A stretch of DNA of 64,000 bases from Treponema socranskii subsp. paredis ATCC 35535 (GTDB taxonomy: Bacteria > Spirochaetota > Spirochaetia > Treponematales > Treponemataceae): positions 655,092 through 719,091 of the forward strand of contig KE332515.1 in assembly GCA_000413015.1 (NCBI GenBank), written 5' to 3'. The position numbers were made by a program, and so were the translations under genes. The notes under the pieces are model-generated. The model made no database searches. It was not told the DNA's origin and saw only the letters and a program-made list of their open reading frames with translations. How positions within the stretch are numbered: position 1 is the first letter of the stretch; each line of letters begins with the position of its first letter. This document shows, one piece after another, positions 32,876 through 40,789 of the stretch.

Positions 32876-33334
32876 ATGGAAAAAAAATATTTCCCAAAAA
32901 ACACACACGGAATAATAAGTTTAATAACAGGCATTTTTATGATTTGTCTTGTCCCCTATGCCGTTTATGATTTGATAAAACAATTTTCGATCTTCTATTT
33001 TGGAGTTTGTATAGTATATACCGCATTTTCATTAATATTTATTTTTAATTTTTTCGGAAACAGGCTTTTTATAAAAGAAAATACTCTGTACGTAAAAGAA
33101 GGGTTTAGGATTATATATGTAATTAAAATTGACATGATAAAAGAAGCTGAAATCGGACATTTTTGTAAAGGTTGGTGGAGCCGCGGTCATACGGTATTAT
33201 CAATGAAAATAAAAACTGAAAATACAATAATTAAATTTCCGATCGCTCTTTATTCAGGTAAACAGATAAGAGAGATATTACATTTATTAAATCAACACCC
33301 CCGACGCAAGCGTCGGGGTATGTTGTTCTCATAA
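32876..33334 (+). CDS. Membrane protein with PH-like domain, unknown
   Basis: This 152-residue protein has two membrane helices (about residues 13-32 and 40-60). A soluble part follows, with LFIKENTLYVKEGFRIIYVIKIDMIKEAEIG and TVLSMKIKTENTIIKFPIALY, a beta pattern like bacterial PH domains. The last 15 residues (NQHPRRKRRG...) are translated from the REP-like palindrome at 33294-33323, so the original C terminus was probably cut or extended by insertion of that element. It is AT-rich. The function is unknown. Confidence 0.6.
   Translation: MEKKYFPKNTHGIISLITGIFMICLVPYAVYDLIKQFSIFYFGVCIVYTAFSLIFIFNFFGNRLFIKENTLYVKEGFRIIYVIKIDMIKEAEIGHFCKGWWSRGHTVLSMKIKTENTIIKFPIALYSGKQIREILHLLNQHPRRKRRGMLFS
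33294..33323. repeat. REP-like palindrome 1
   Basis: A perfect stem, CCCCGACGC and GCGTCGGGG with an AA centre (33299-33318), is extended by outer CAACA/TGTTG pairing. It overlaps the 3-prime end of the gene at 32876 and its stop region. The same CGACGCAAGCGTCG core recurs at about 33368-33381. Confidence 0.75.
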
Positions 33335-33350
33335 GGTGGTTGCAGTCGGC

Positions 33351-33391
33351 TTTAATACCCTTTGTTACGACGCAAGCGTCGGGGTATTAAA
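33351..33391. repeat. REP-like palindrome 2
   Basis: TTTAATACCC (33351-33360) pairs with GGGTATTAAA (33382-33391), enclosing CGACGCAAGCGTCG. It is followed by the 25-bp constant flank (33384-33408) also found at 26835-26859. With palindrome 1 it forms a closely spaced pair, like bacterial REP doublets. Confidence 0.7.
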
Positions 33392-33408
33392 CCCTCCGCA
33401 CGAATAAA
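33384..33408. repeat. 25-bp dispersed repeat, copy 2
   Basis: Identical to 26835-26859. It overlaps the right arm of REP-like palindrome 2 by 8 bases. Confidence 0.75.
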
Positions 33409-33469
33409 TAAGATTATACCCAAGTCGAGGTTCAGGCGGCAATCCGTTTCGCGCGCGATAACATCCGCA

Positions 33470-33498
33470 TTGCGCTTTTAGCTTTCGGGTGCTACACT
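33470..33498 (+). promoter_or_regulatory. Promoter of nadE, possibly giving a leaderless mRNA
   Basis: TTGCGC (33470-33475), 17-bp spacer, TACACT (33493-33498). The nadE ATG begins only 6 bp after the -10, so the predicted transcription start coincides with the A of the ATG. No Shine-Dalgarno sequence lies ahead of this ATG. Confidence 0.55.
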
Positions 33499-33504
33499 GT
33501 ACGT

Positions 33505-35454
33505 ATGAATTACGGATTTTTTCGTACGGCGGCGGCAAGTCCTGAAACCGTCGTTGCGGACTGCACGGCAAATGCAAATCGTATCATAGACGCATGCAAA
33601 AAAGCGGGCGCACAGGGCGCATCTCTCATCGTATTTCCCGAACTCGCCGTAACGTCATATTCGTGCGGCGATCTCTTTTTACAAACGACGCTCCAAGAGG
33701 CGGCGATCCGCGAAACGGAGCGCATCGCAAAAAAGACGGCTTCCCTTCCGATTCTCATCGCAGTCGGTCTTCCTTTCGCATCCGGCCGATCGCTGTACAA
33801 CTGTGCGGCTTTTATCTTTGCCGGAAAAATCCTCGCGCTCGTACCGAAAACCTATCTTCCGAACAGCGGAGAATATTCCGAGCGGAGATGGTTTTCGCCC
33901 CCAAAAAATGCCGAAGCCGAAACGGTATATTTTTCGAAAGCACATCCGGCCGTTCCGTTCGGATGCGATATCCTCATCTCGGATGCGGACGATGCACGCT
34001 GTGCGATCGCTTTGGAAATAGGCGAAGATCTTCGGGCGCCCGTCCCGCCCTCTTCATACCACGCGCTTTCGGGCGCCGCAATCGTCGCAAATCTTTCGGC
34101 GAGCTCCGAAACGGTCGGCAAAGCCGAATACCGTAGGCTCCTCGTCAAAAGTCAGTCGGCACGTACGCTGTGCGCCTATGTCTATGCCGATGCGGGACAC
34201 GGGGAATCGACGCAGGACGCAGTATTCGCTTCTCACAAGATCATCGCCGAAAACGGAACGATCATCGCCGAATCGAAATCGTTCGACGATACAATTTGTT
34301 TTGCCGATATCGACATCGAGCGGCTCGCTTTGGAGCGGCGGAGAGAGACGACGTTTTCGGACTCTGCGGCAAACGCAAATACGCGGCCGTACCGGAAAAT
34401 TTCGGTAGACCTTTTATCCCGCGCAAAAGCTTTTTCAAAAAATACGCCGCTTTTCCGAACGATCGATGCTTCGCCTTTTGTTCCGAACGACGAAAGCGGG
34501 CAAAGCGAACGGTGGAACGACATACTTACCGTACAGGCCGAAGGGCTTGCAAAACGAATGCGCCACACGGGCGTAAAAAATGCCGTGATCGGTCTTTCGG
34601 GCGGACTCGATTCGACGCTCGCCCTCCTCGTCACAGTCAGAGCTTTCGGTCTTTGCGGTTTAAATGCGAGCGGGATTCACGCGATTACGATGCCCTGCTT
34701 CGGCACGAGCGACAGGACTTACCGAAACGCATGCGCACTCGCAAAGGAGACGGGAGTTGCTCTCACGGAAATCAACATCGCCGAAGCGGTGCGCGTCCAC
34801 TTCCGCGACATCGGTCAGGACGAAAGCCTACGCGATGCCGCGTACGAAAACGCTCAAGCGCGGGAGCGCACGCAAGTGCTCATGGACATCGCAAACAAAA
34901 TAAACGGCATCGTCGTCGGTACGGGCGATCTGTCGGAACTCGCGCTCGGCTGGTGTACATACAACGGAGACCACATGTCGATGTACGGCGTCAACGGCTC
35001 GGTGCCGAAAACCCTCGTCCGCCGCTTGGTGCGATTTTGCGCGGACAGTACGGACAATAAAAACCTTGCGGCAGTCTTAAACGATATCCTCGACACTCCG
35101 GTGAGTCCCGAACTGCTTCCTTCCGAACGGGGCAAGGTTTCGCAAAAAACCGAAGACATTCTCGGTCCCTACGAACTCCACGATTTCTTTTTGTACTATA
35201 TGCTGCGCTTCGGTTTTTCACCTGCAAAAATTTTATATCTCGCGGACAAAGCCAGCCTCCCGTACACGCATGAAGAAAAACTCCGCACGCTCCGCATATT
35301 TTACAAACGCTTTTTTTCGCAGCAGTTCAAACGTTCCTGCATGCCCGACGGCGCAAAAGTCGGATCGGTAAGTCTATCCCCGCGGAGCGACTGGCGTATG
35401 CCGAGCGACGCAAGCGCTTCCTTATGGCTTACGGAAATCGATTCGCTGAAATAA
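33505..35454 (+). CDS. nadE: NAD+ synthetase NadE with altered glutaminase site
   Basis: This 649-residue protein has an N-terminal nitrilase-type glutamine amidohydrolase domain (about 1-270) fused to a C-terminal NAD synthetase domain. The latter has the PP-loop LSGGLDSTLALL, MPCFGTSDRTYRNA, VGTGDLSELALGWCTYNGDH and FKRSCMPDG. Of the glutaminase triad, Glu46 (FPELAVTSY) and Lys115 (VPKTYLPN) are present. The nucleophile position reads EIGEDLRAPVPPS where the family has EICEDLW, so residue 173 is Gly (codon GGC at 34021-34023) instead of Cys. The synthetase half looks intact, so it may now use free ammonia. rlmJ follows after 1 bp. Confidence 0.95.
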   Translation: MNYGFFRTAAASPETVVADCTANANRIIDACKKAGAQGASLIVFPELAVTSYSCGDLFLQTTLQEAAIRETERIAKKTASLPILIAVGLPFASGRSLYNCAAFIFAGKILALVPKTYLPNSGEYSERRWFSPPKNAEAETVYFSKAHPAVPFGCDILISDADDARCAIALEIGEDLRAPVPPSSYHALSGAAIVANLSASSETVGKAEYRRLLVKSQSARTLCAYVYADAGHGESTQDAVFASHKIIAENGTIIAESKSFDDTICFADIDIERLALERRRETTFSDSAANANTRPYRKISVDLLSRAKAFSKNTPLFRTIDASPFVPNDESGQSERWNDILTVQAEGLAKRMRHTGVKNAVIGLSGGLDSTLALLVTVRAFGLCGLNASGIHAITMPCFGTSDRTYRNACALAKETGVALTEINIAEAVRVHFRDIGQDESLRDAAYENAQARERTQVLMDIANKINGIVVGTGDLSELALGWCTYNGDHMSMYGVNGSVPKTLVRRLVRFCADSTDNKNLAAVLNDILDTPVSPELLPSERGKVSQKTEDILGPYELHDFFLYYMLRFGFSPAKILYLADKASLPYTHEEKLRTLRIFYKRFFSQQFKRSCMPDGAKVGSVSLSPRSDWRMPSDASASLWLTEIDSLK

Positions 35455-35455
35455 T

Positions 35456-36502
35456 ATGCTGAGCTACCGCCACGCGTTTCATGCGGGAAATCACGCTGAC
35501 GTTTTCAAGCACACGTTCCTCATCATGCTGCTCGAACGCTTTAACGCAAAGGAAGCGCCGTACACCGTCATCGACACGCACTCAGGATCCGCGCGCTACG
35601 ATTTGAATGACGAGCGTGCACAAAAAACGCTCGACGCGCAAAGCGGCATTTTGAAATTGCTCGAGTCGATTCCGCACGCGCAGAAAACGCAACTGCCCGA
35701 TTGCAAGCAGCCTGTCCCGGAGTTATCCCTGATATCGCGCATCGATTTGCAGCCGCCGCATAAATCGTCCGACGAAGCGGCTTTACGGGAATTACATTCG
35801 AAAGAGCGCCGAAACGATTTTATTAATTTTCAAAAATATCTTCGCTTTGCAAAATCCTGCCTCGATGCGGGCTTTTATCCGGGCTCTCCGGAAATAGAAC
35901 GCGCTTTTATGCGGACAAAAGACTGCCTCATACTCTCCGAACTGCACCCTGATGAAATCGGCGCGCTGCAGCGCAATATGCGCTTAAACGCCGTAAATGC
36001 CGAAAACTTGCCTGCGGTGCACATTCATCATCGGGACGGGTTTGAAGCGCTCCGCGCGCTCACGCCTCCGAAAACGAAGCGCGGCATAGTATTCTGCGAT
36101 CCGAGTTATGAAGATGCGTCCGACTGGGAGCGGACGTCCGCATCGTTTATAGAAACGCATAAACGATGGGCAGGTGCGACGCTTGCGCTTTGGTATCCGC
36201 TCGTCGCGGTAAAAAAAATCGAACGGGATGCAATGAAGCAAAAGATAATAGCCGGAATAAAAAGCGGAAAAACCGAAAGAGGCATACTCGATGCGCTCTT
36301 ATGCGTAAACACCGAAAACTCGCACAGGGAATCGGCGTTGAAAGATGTGAAACGCTCCGAACCGCCGCGCCTCTACGGAAGCGGTATGCTCGTCGTCAAT
36401 CCTCCGTGGAAGATAGACGACGAACTCGCAGCCGTACTTCCGTATCTTGCCGAAACACTCGGCAAGAACAACACGGGTTCATACCAAATTAATAATTATT
36501 AA
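35456..36502 (+). CDS. rlmJ: 23S rRNA m6A2030 methyltransferase RlmJ
   Basis: This 348-residue protein begins MLSYRHAFHAGNHADVFKHT, the RlmJ signature, followed by VIDTHSGSARYDL (SAM site), FYPGSP, SELHPDE and the C-terminal GSGMLVVNPPWK. It N6-methylates A2030 of 23S rRNA. The catalytic motif is DPSYE (Asp215) rather than the usual DPPYE. It is about 65 residues longer than E. coli RlmJ, mainly through an insert around residues 65-115. It starts 1 bp after nadE without its own clear ribosome binding site, so it is probably translationally coupled. Confidence 0.92.
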   Translation: MLSYRHAFHAGNHADVFKHTFLIMLLERFNAKEAPYTVIDTHSGSARYDLNDERAQKTLDAQSGILKLLESIPHAQKTQLPDCKQPVPELSLISRIDLQPPHKSSDEAALRELHSKERRNDFINFQKYLRFAKSCLDAGFYPGSPEIERAFMRTKDCLILSELHPDEIGALQRNMRLNAVNAENLPAVHIHHRDGFEALRALTPPKTKRGIVFCDPSYEDASDWERTSASFIETHKRWAGATLALWYPLVAVKKIERDAMKQKIIAGIKSGKTERGILDALLCVNTENSHRESALKDVKRSEPPRLYGSGMLVVNPPWKIDDELAAVLPYLAETLGKNNTGSYQINNY

Positions 36503-37062
36503 AACCAAAAGCGCAAACCGACGCTGCTCGGAAAGTACACGGGTATATAGAAAACGCCGCTTGCTTTACCGTCCTCTCCGAATGCAAACTGCAGTTCGGG
36601 CTGAATCGCCTGCTGTACGTAGAGTTCCAAAAAGCCGTCGGCAAAAAACCAGTTCATGCCGGCAACGGCTCTCGGACCGGTCGAAAAATAAAAGTTTTTC
36701 CCGTCGACGCTGAAATCCGTCCTCACCGCTCCTCCGAGACCCCAAAACCAATGCCACAATCCTATGATTTCAGGATTCATAAACCAATAGTCGGCGGTAA
36801 GCTGAAGACCGAGCCGCGCGGTCACAACGGGGGTGCCGTCCGATTTTACGTAAGTATACGGGGCTATAATGTTGAAAGTGCCCGCAAAATAGAGCGGGAT
36901 GTCGTCGAACTTTGCGGAACATGCAAGTCCCCATGCAGGCGGCGTAAAGCGAGGCGCGGCAACCGGATCGAAGTTCAGCTGCGGACCGATCCCCGTCGCA
37001 AACACTCCCGCGCTTGCGGATAAAAGTGCAGCTGCAAAAAGAGCAGTCAATTTCTTTTTCAT
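36499..37062 (-). CDS. Putative outer-membrane beta-barrel protein
   Basis: This 187-residue protein has a signal peptide (MKKKLTALFAAALLSASAGVFA). The rest is built of alternating aromatic/hydrophobic strands (LYFAGTFNIIAPYTYVKSDG, ARLGLQLTADYWFMNPEI, FYFSTGPRAVAGMNWFF, VYFPSSVGLRFWF). It ends in Phe, as many beta-barrel outer-membrane proteins do. Spirochetes have small barrels of this size. No named family is assigned. GGAGGAA precedes ATG 37062. The stop overlaps the convergent rlmJ stop by 4 bp. Confidence 0.75.
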   Translation of the reverse strand: MKKKLTALFAAALLSASAGVFATGIGPQLNFDPVAAPRFTPPAWGLACSAKFDDIPLYFAGTFNIIAPYTYVKSDGTPVVTARLGLQLTADYWFMNPEIIGLWHWFWGLGGAVRTDFSVDGKNFYFSTGPRAVAGMNWFFADGFLELYVQQAIQPELQFAFGEDGKASGVFYIPVYFPSSVGLRFWF

Positions 37063-37080
37063 AGGTTCCTCCATAATTTT

Positions 37081-37105
37081 TTTCGGAAAGATATATCTTC
37101 CGAAA
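37081..37105 (-). other. Inverted repeat in the leader of the outer-membrane protein gene
   Basis: TTTCGGAAAGAT and ATCTTCCGAAA form a near-perfect hairpin with a one-base bulge, between the predicted transcription start and the ribosome binding site. It could be an operator or an mRNA-stabilising 5-prime hairpin. Confidence 0.5.
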
Positions 37106-37117
37106 GAGCTTTCGAAA

Positions 37118-37146
37118 ATCATAACAGTTTTTATCAAGCGGGTCAA
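37118..37146 (-). promoter_or_regulatory. Promoter of the outer-membrane protein gene
   Basis: On the minus strand TTGACC (plus 37141-37146), a 17-bp spacer and TATGAT (plus 37118-37123). The leader to ATG 37062 is about 50 nt and contains the inverted repeat at 37081-37105. Confidence 0.7.
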
Positions 37147-37233
37147 ATATGCCGCTCCCCGTCCGCTTTCCTGCATTATAAATTTCCTCGGAGTATGCAG
37201 CCCCACCTTTCGCCTGATTCCGGCCGAAGCGGT

Positions 37234-38604
37234 CTATTGATTTTTATTTTTCAGTTCATCGAACTTTGCGATCATCGTCGGATTTCCTTTTGTGAGTTTT
37301 TTTATGGACAGATCGTCGGCTTTGTCGTTTGCGAGACGCAAATTATTTTCACTGCCGATCAGCGCATCTTTAATTTTATTCAAATGCGCAATCGACTTAT
37401 CGATTTCATCGATCGCGGTTTTGAATTTTTCGCTTGCCAAACGGTAATTTCTGCCGAAGCTGTCTTTAAACTCCGTCAGCTGGTCTTCAAAATGAGTGAT
37501 ATCGAGCGATTGATTTTTTGCTATCTGAAGCTGCTTTTGATATTCCAACGAATGCTTCGCCGCATTGCACAAGAGCGTTATCAGCGGGATAAAAAACTGA
37601 GGCCTGATCACATACATTTTTTCAAATTTGTGCGAAACATCAACGATGCCGTTATTATACAGATCGTTATCTTTTTCAAGCAATGACACGAGAACCGCAT
37701 ATTCGCATTTTTTTTCTTTTCTGTCCTTATCGAGCTCTTTAAAAAAAGCTTCATTCGTGTGCTTTGTCGCAGTTTCATCGGCTTCGTTTTTCATTTCAAA
37801 CATGATCGATATGTATTCAAAACCGTCCGCAGAATCGCGGAAAATAAAATCGCCTTTCGATCCGGACGATTTCGACACCGCATTGTCTTTTTCAAAATAA
37901 GCGCCGGACATGACGGGACGGAGATATTGTTCGAAAGAATTTTTGCAATGCGCTTCGAGCGTTTCTCCGATCATCTTCGTCGAAAGCTTCGCTTTCAAAT
38001 CTTTATAATATGCTATCTGTTCGTCTTTATCTTTCAGCTGAGCTTCGAAAGTCTGCTTCATGCTGTCTTCTTTCAGTTTTGCTTTATCATTCGCTTTTTC
38101 AAGCTCATTCGATAATTTTTGAAGCGCGAGAGTTTTTTCGTTTTCAACCTTTTCGATCTTTAACTGATTTTGCGATTCGCTGCTCGCAATTTTTTGTTTC
38201 AGTTCGGCGATTTCCGAATCTTTTTTCGCAGTGATTTCGGTTATCGCCGATTTTTTCGACGCTTCGAACGATGAAAGTTTCGTCTGTAAATCGGCAATTT
38301 GTTTGTTTAACGCGATCTCCAATTCGTGCCGCTCTTTTTGCGAATCCGAAACCGACTGCGCCCTCACCTTTTCAATTTGCGCTTGCAAATCGGCTTTTTC
38401 TTTTTGACTTACAAGTTCGAATTCGGCTTTCGCCTGCTTGAGCTTTTCGAGGTATATTTTATCGGCTCCTTTCGAAAGAGCCTCTTCAAGCGAACTCGTA
38501 TCGACCGAGTTTATATCCGAAAGATCGATAAAATCGCCTTTTTCAGCGTCTTCATCCAAAACCAATTTGTTTTTGCTTTCAGCCGTTACGCGAATCTTTT
38601 TCAC
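37234..38604 (-). CDS. DUF2130-family coiled-coil protein
   Basis: This 456-residue protein has a long coiled coil over about residues 50-215 (Glu/Lys/Gln-rich heptads). The DUF2130 domain follows: [50 protein letters not shown] and [20 protein letters not shown]. This domain is related to PD-(D/E)XK-type or RmuC-like folds, and the Glu/Lys pairs in FEMKNE fit that. The role is unknown, possibly DNA-related. It starts with GTG at 38604, with GGGAGG nearby. Confidence 0.88.
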   Translation of the reverse strand: MKKIRVTAESKNKLVLDEDAEKGDFIDLSDINSVDTSSLEEALSKGADKIYLEKLKQAKAEFELVSQKEKADLQAQIEKVRAQSVSDSQKERHELEIALNKQIADLQTKLSSFEASKKSAITEITAKKDSEIAELKQKIASSESQNQLKIEKVENEKTLALQKLSNELEKANDKAKLKEDSMKQTFEAQLKDKDEQIAYYKDLKAKLSTKMIGETLEAHCKNSFEQYLRPVMSGAYFEKDNAVSKSSGSKGDFIFRDSADGFEYISIMFEMKNEADETATKHTNEAFFKELDKDRKEKKCEYAVLVSLLEKDNDLYNNGIVDVSHKFEKMYVIRPQFFIPLITLLCNAAKHSLEYQKQLQIAKNQSLDITHFEDQLTEFKDSFGRNYRLASEKFKTAIDEIDKSIAHLNKIKDALIGSENNLRLANDKADDLSIKKLTKGNPTMIAKFDELKNKNQ

Positions 38605-38681
38605 CGCTCGCCTCCCTTAAAACCGCCGCAGACAGTACGCAAATGTGAGTATATATTCAAAAGCAAATCGCGTCAAAAGAG

Positions 38682-38710
38682 TTGACCGCTTCGATTTTTT
38701 TCGATATAGT
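38682..38710 (+). promoter_or_regulatory. Promoter of tRNA-Pro
   Basis: TTGACC (38682-38687), 17-bp spacer, TATAGT (38705-38710). The tRNA begins 31 bp downstream of the -10. Confidence 0.75.
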
Positions 38711-38741
38711 AGATAACCGTATCGGTTTTACCGGTGCATTT

Positions 38742-38815
38742 CGGGCTATAGCGCAGCTGGTTAGCGTACAAGTCTGGGGGACTTGGGGTCCCGGATTCGA
38801 ATTCCGGTAGCCCGA
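38742..38815 (+). tRNA. tRNA-Pro (anticodon GGG)
   Basis: A complete 74-nt cloverleaf. Acceptor stem CGGGCTA/TAGCCCG, D arm with AGCTGGTTA loop, anticodon stem CAAGT/ACTTG with loop CTGGGGG (anticodon GGG), a 5-nt variable loop, and T arm CCGGA-TTCGAAT-TCCGG. Discriminator base A. The following bases are CA, so the full CCA end is not encoded. GGG reads CCC and CCU proline codons. Confidence 0.97.
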
Positions 38816-38817
38816 CA

Positions 38818-38874
38818 AAAAAGGCGGAATCGAAATTTCAACAAATTTCCGATTCCGCCTTTTTATTTTTTATT
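38818..38874. terminator. Bidirectional terminator between tRNA-Pro and the sugar-binding lipoprotein gene
   Basis: AAAAAGGCGGAATCG and CGATTCCGCCTTTTT form a 15-bp stem, extended inward by AAATTT/AAATTT pairing around a small loop. On the plus strand it is followed by TTTTTATTTTTT; on the minus strand the AAAAA arm supplies the U-run. It can serve both convergent units. Confidence 0.9.
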
Positions 38875-38881
38875 AACCGTA

Positions 38882-39775
38882 TTACTTCGTTATAAGCATT
38901 ACCGAAACGGGAATGGATGATGCAACCTTTTCTCCGCTCATAAGTTTAACGGCCGTCTGCACGGCGATTTTTCCCATTTTGGCGGGCATCTGCGCGACGG
39001 TCGCGGCCATGCGTCCTTCTTTTACGGTGGCAAGAGCATCGTCTATAGCATCGAATCCCACGATAACGATATCTTTACCGGCAGCGGAAACCGCATCGAC
39101 TGCGCCGAGAGCCATTTCGTCGTTATGTGCAAAAATACCTTTTACCTTCGGATTTGCGCGCAAAATATTTTCCGTCGCGATCCTTCCTTCTTCTCGTTTG
39201 AAATTTGCCGTAACGCTCGCAACGACGTTCGCCTTTCCGTCGACGGCCTCGTGAAAACCTTTGCCGCGATCGGTTGTAGCGGACGCGCCCTGGCTCCCCT
39301 GAAGCTCGGCGATATCGGCATTTTCACCGACGAGTTTTAAAAGATACGATCCGGCTATCTTTCCTCCTGCAACGTTATCGGATGCGATTTGCGAAGTTAC
39401 GCTTTCACCGATAACGGTACGGTCAAGCGAAATGACGGTAATTCCCGCTTTTTTCGCCGCTGCAACGGACGGTGCGATCCCCGCAGAGTCTACGGGATTA
39501 ACAATAATGACGCTGACCTTTTTCGATATAAAATCTTTTATATCGCTCGCCTGTTTTGCTGCGCTATCACCTGCATCCGCAACCGTAAGCTTGACTCCCT
39601 GTGTCTTTGCTTCCTGCTCGGCACCTTGGATAAGCGCAGAGAAAAACGCATTTTGAGCCGATACGGCAAGACCTATCTCACCCTTTTTCATGGCCGACTG
39701 TTTCATACCCATCTGCTTTGTACATCCTCCCAGCAAAAGCACGGAAAGTACAGCAGCACTCATAACCTTGTTCAT
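38882..39775 (-). CDS. RbsB-like periplasmic sugar-binding lipoprotein
   Basis: This 297-residue protein has a lipoprotein signal with Cys18 (SVLLLGGC). The type I periplasmic-binding fold follows: IGLAVSAQNAFFSALIQGAE, VIIVNPVDSAGIAPSVAAAK, VISLDRTVIG, IASDNVAGGKIAGSYL, FAHNDEMALGAVDAV and IVGFDAIDDALATVKEG. These are hallmarks of ribose/D-allose/galactose-type binding proteins, with Arg, Asn and Asp ligand positions kept. No permease or ATPase is adjacent, so it is an orphan SBP working with a distant transporter or a chemoreceptor. CAGGAGG precedes the ATG. Confidence 0.9.
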   Translation of the reverse strand: MNKVMSAAVLSVLLLGGCTKQMGMKQSAMKKGEIGLAVSAQNAFFSALIQGAEQEAKTQGVKLTVADAGDSAAKQASDIKDFISKKVSVIIVNPVDSAGIAPSVAAAKKAGITVISLDRTVIGESVTSQIASDNVAGGKIAGSYLLKLVGENADIAELQGSQGASATTDRGKGFHEAVDGKANVVASVTANFKREEGRIATENILRANPKVKGIFAHNDEMALGAVDAVSAAGKDIVIVGFDAIDDALATVKEGRMAATVAQMPAKMGKIAVQTAVKLMSGEKVASSIPVSVMLITK

Positions 39776-39961
39776 ACAACCTCCTGAAGGATATCCGTAA
39801 AAATTCGACTTTTGGCAACTGCTTTTATTCTAATCTCTTTTCTCCGATTTTTCTAGTGGCGGAAGTATGAAACGGCCGAAAAATTTTCGATATTTTCCGT
39901 ATTTCGATTTTTATACGATTCGAGTACGCCGAAAACTCTCATGCATACAAAACGATTTTAT
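39776..39961. other. Intergenic stretch between the lipoprotein gene and the rubredoxin promoter
   Basis: The two neighbouring genes diverge here. I found no clear promoter for the lipoprotein gene. Apart from AT-rich patches there is no visible gene or repeat. Confidence 0.5.
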
Positions 39962-39990
39962 TTGACGATTTTAAAATATATCGATATAGT
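39962..39990 (+). promoter_or_regulatory. Promoter of the rubredoxin gene
   Basis: TTGACG (39962-39967), 17-bp spacer, TATAGT (39985-39990). The predicted leader is about 65 nt. Confidence 0.7.
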
Positions 39991-40061
39991 ATAAGTATTG
40001 CAGAGCGATCTGCAAGAATTTTACAAAGATGCGGTACAACGCAATCTTAAGGAGCGTAGCT

Positions 40062-40220
40062 ATGGACAAATACGAATGCACCGTATGCGGGTACGTATAC
40101 GACCCGGCAAAAGGCGATCCCGACGGCGGCATAGCGCCGGGCACAAAGTGGGAAGACATCCCCGACGATTGGGTATGCCCGCTGTGCGGAGTCGGAAAAG
40201 ATTCGTTTCAAAAACAATAA
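40062..40220 (+). CDS. Rubredoxin
   Basis: This 52-residue protein has the two CxxC knuckles CTVCGY (Cys6, Cys9) and CPLCGV (Cys39, Cys42) that bind a single Fe. Between them lies the family signature [20 protein letters not shown]. Length is exactly typical. It transfers single electrons in the cytoplasm, in anaerobes often to rubrerythrin, flavodiiron or superoxide-reducing proteins. Start 40062 has GGAG eight bases upstream; the in-frame ATG at 40029 lacks a ribosome binding site. It stands alone under its own promoter. Confidence 0.97.
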   Translation: MDKYECTVCGYVYDPAKGDPDGGIAPGTKWEDIPDDWVCPLCGVGKDSFQKQ

Positions 40221-40233
40221 ATCGTTTTGAAAA

Positions 40234-40785
40234 TCACGGCAAAAGAGTATAGCGTGCCCGCTCTCCGCCGATAAGACGCGGACGAGTGCGCGCGCATACG
40301 ATGTGTGCGGATCCTATGCTTTTTTGTTCGATGCGGACGGGAACGGCCACATCGCGCAAATGCATGCCGATAAGCGTATCGCCGATGTCGATTCCGGCAT
40401 CGGCTTTTATATGCTCGGTAACGGCGGGCTTTTCAAACATACGGTACGCCGCCGACGCAAACGATCCGCCGGCGTGAATCCACGGAACGACGGAAACCCT
40501 CTCATAACCGTATTTTTCGAGGCAAGCTTCTTCAATGACAAGCGCGCGGTTCAAATGTTCACAGCACTGCGCTGCAAGGAATATGCCGCTCGGACGAACG
40601 ATATCGTATATCGCTTTAAAGACTTCCCTTCCCGTATCTTCGCTCGAAGCCGTTCCGATTTTGTTTCCGAGAATTTCGCTCGAAGAACATCCGACGACAA
40701 GGATACTTCCGGTTTTCAATTCCGCCGCCGAAAGCAATTGATTGACGGTATTTTTTACATCTTCGATAATTCGACTCATATTCAT
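40234..40785 (-). CDS. DUF436/UPF0340 family protein (YwlG-like)
   Basis: This 183-residue protein has the family blocks ILVVGCSSSEILGNKIGTASS, FLAAQCCEHLNRALVIE, VVPWIHAGGSFASAAY, ADAGIDIGDTLIGMHL and VAVPVR, ending with the IGGERARY motif. The fold is unlinked to a known reaction. AAGGA lies seven bases before ATG 40785. It begins 4 bp after the hydrolase gene and converges on rubredoxin with only 13 bp between stops. Confidence 0.9.
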   Translation of the reverse strand: MNMSRIIEDVKNTVNQLLSAAELKTGSILVVGCSSSEILGNKIGTASSEDTGREVFKAIYDIVRPSGIFLAAQCCEHLNRALVIEEACLEKYGYERVSVVPWIHAGGSFASAAYRMFEKPAVTEHIKADAGIDIGDTLIGMHLRDVAVPVRIEQKSIGSAHIVCARTRPRLIGGERARYTLLP

Positions 40786-40789
40786 CTTT

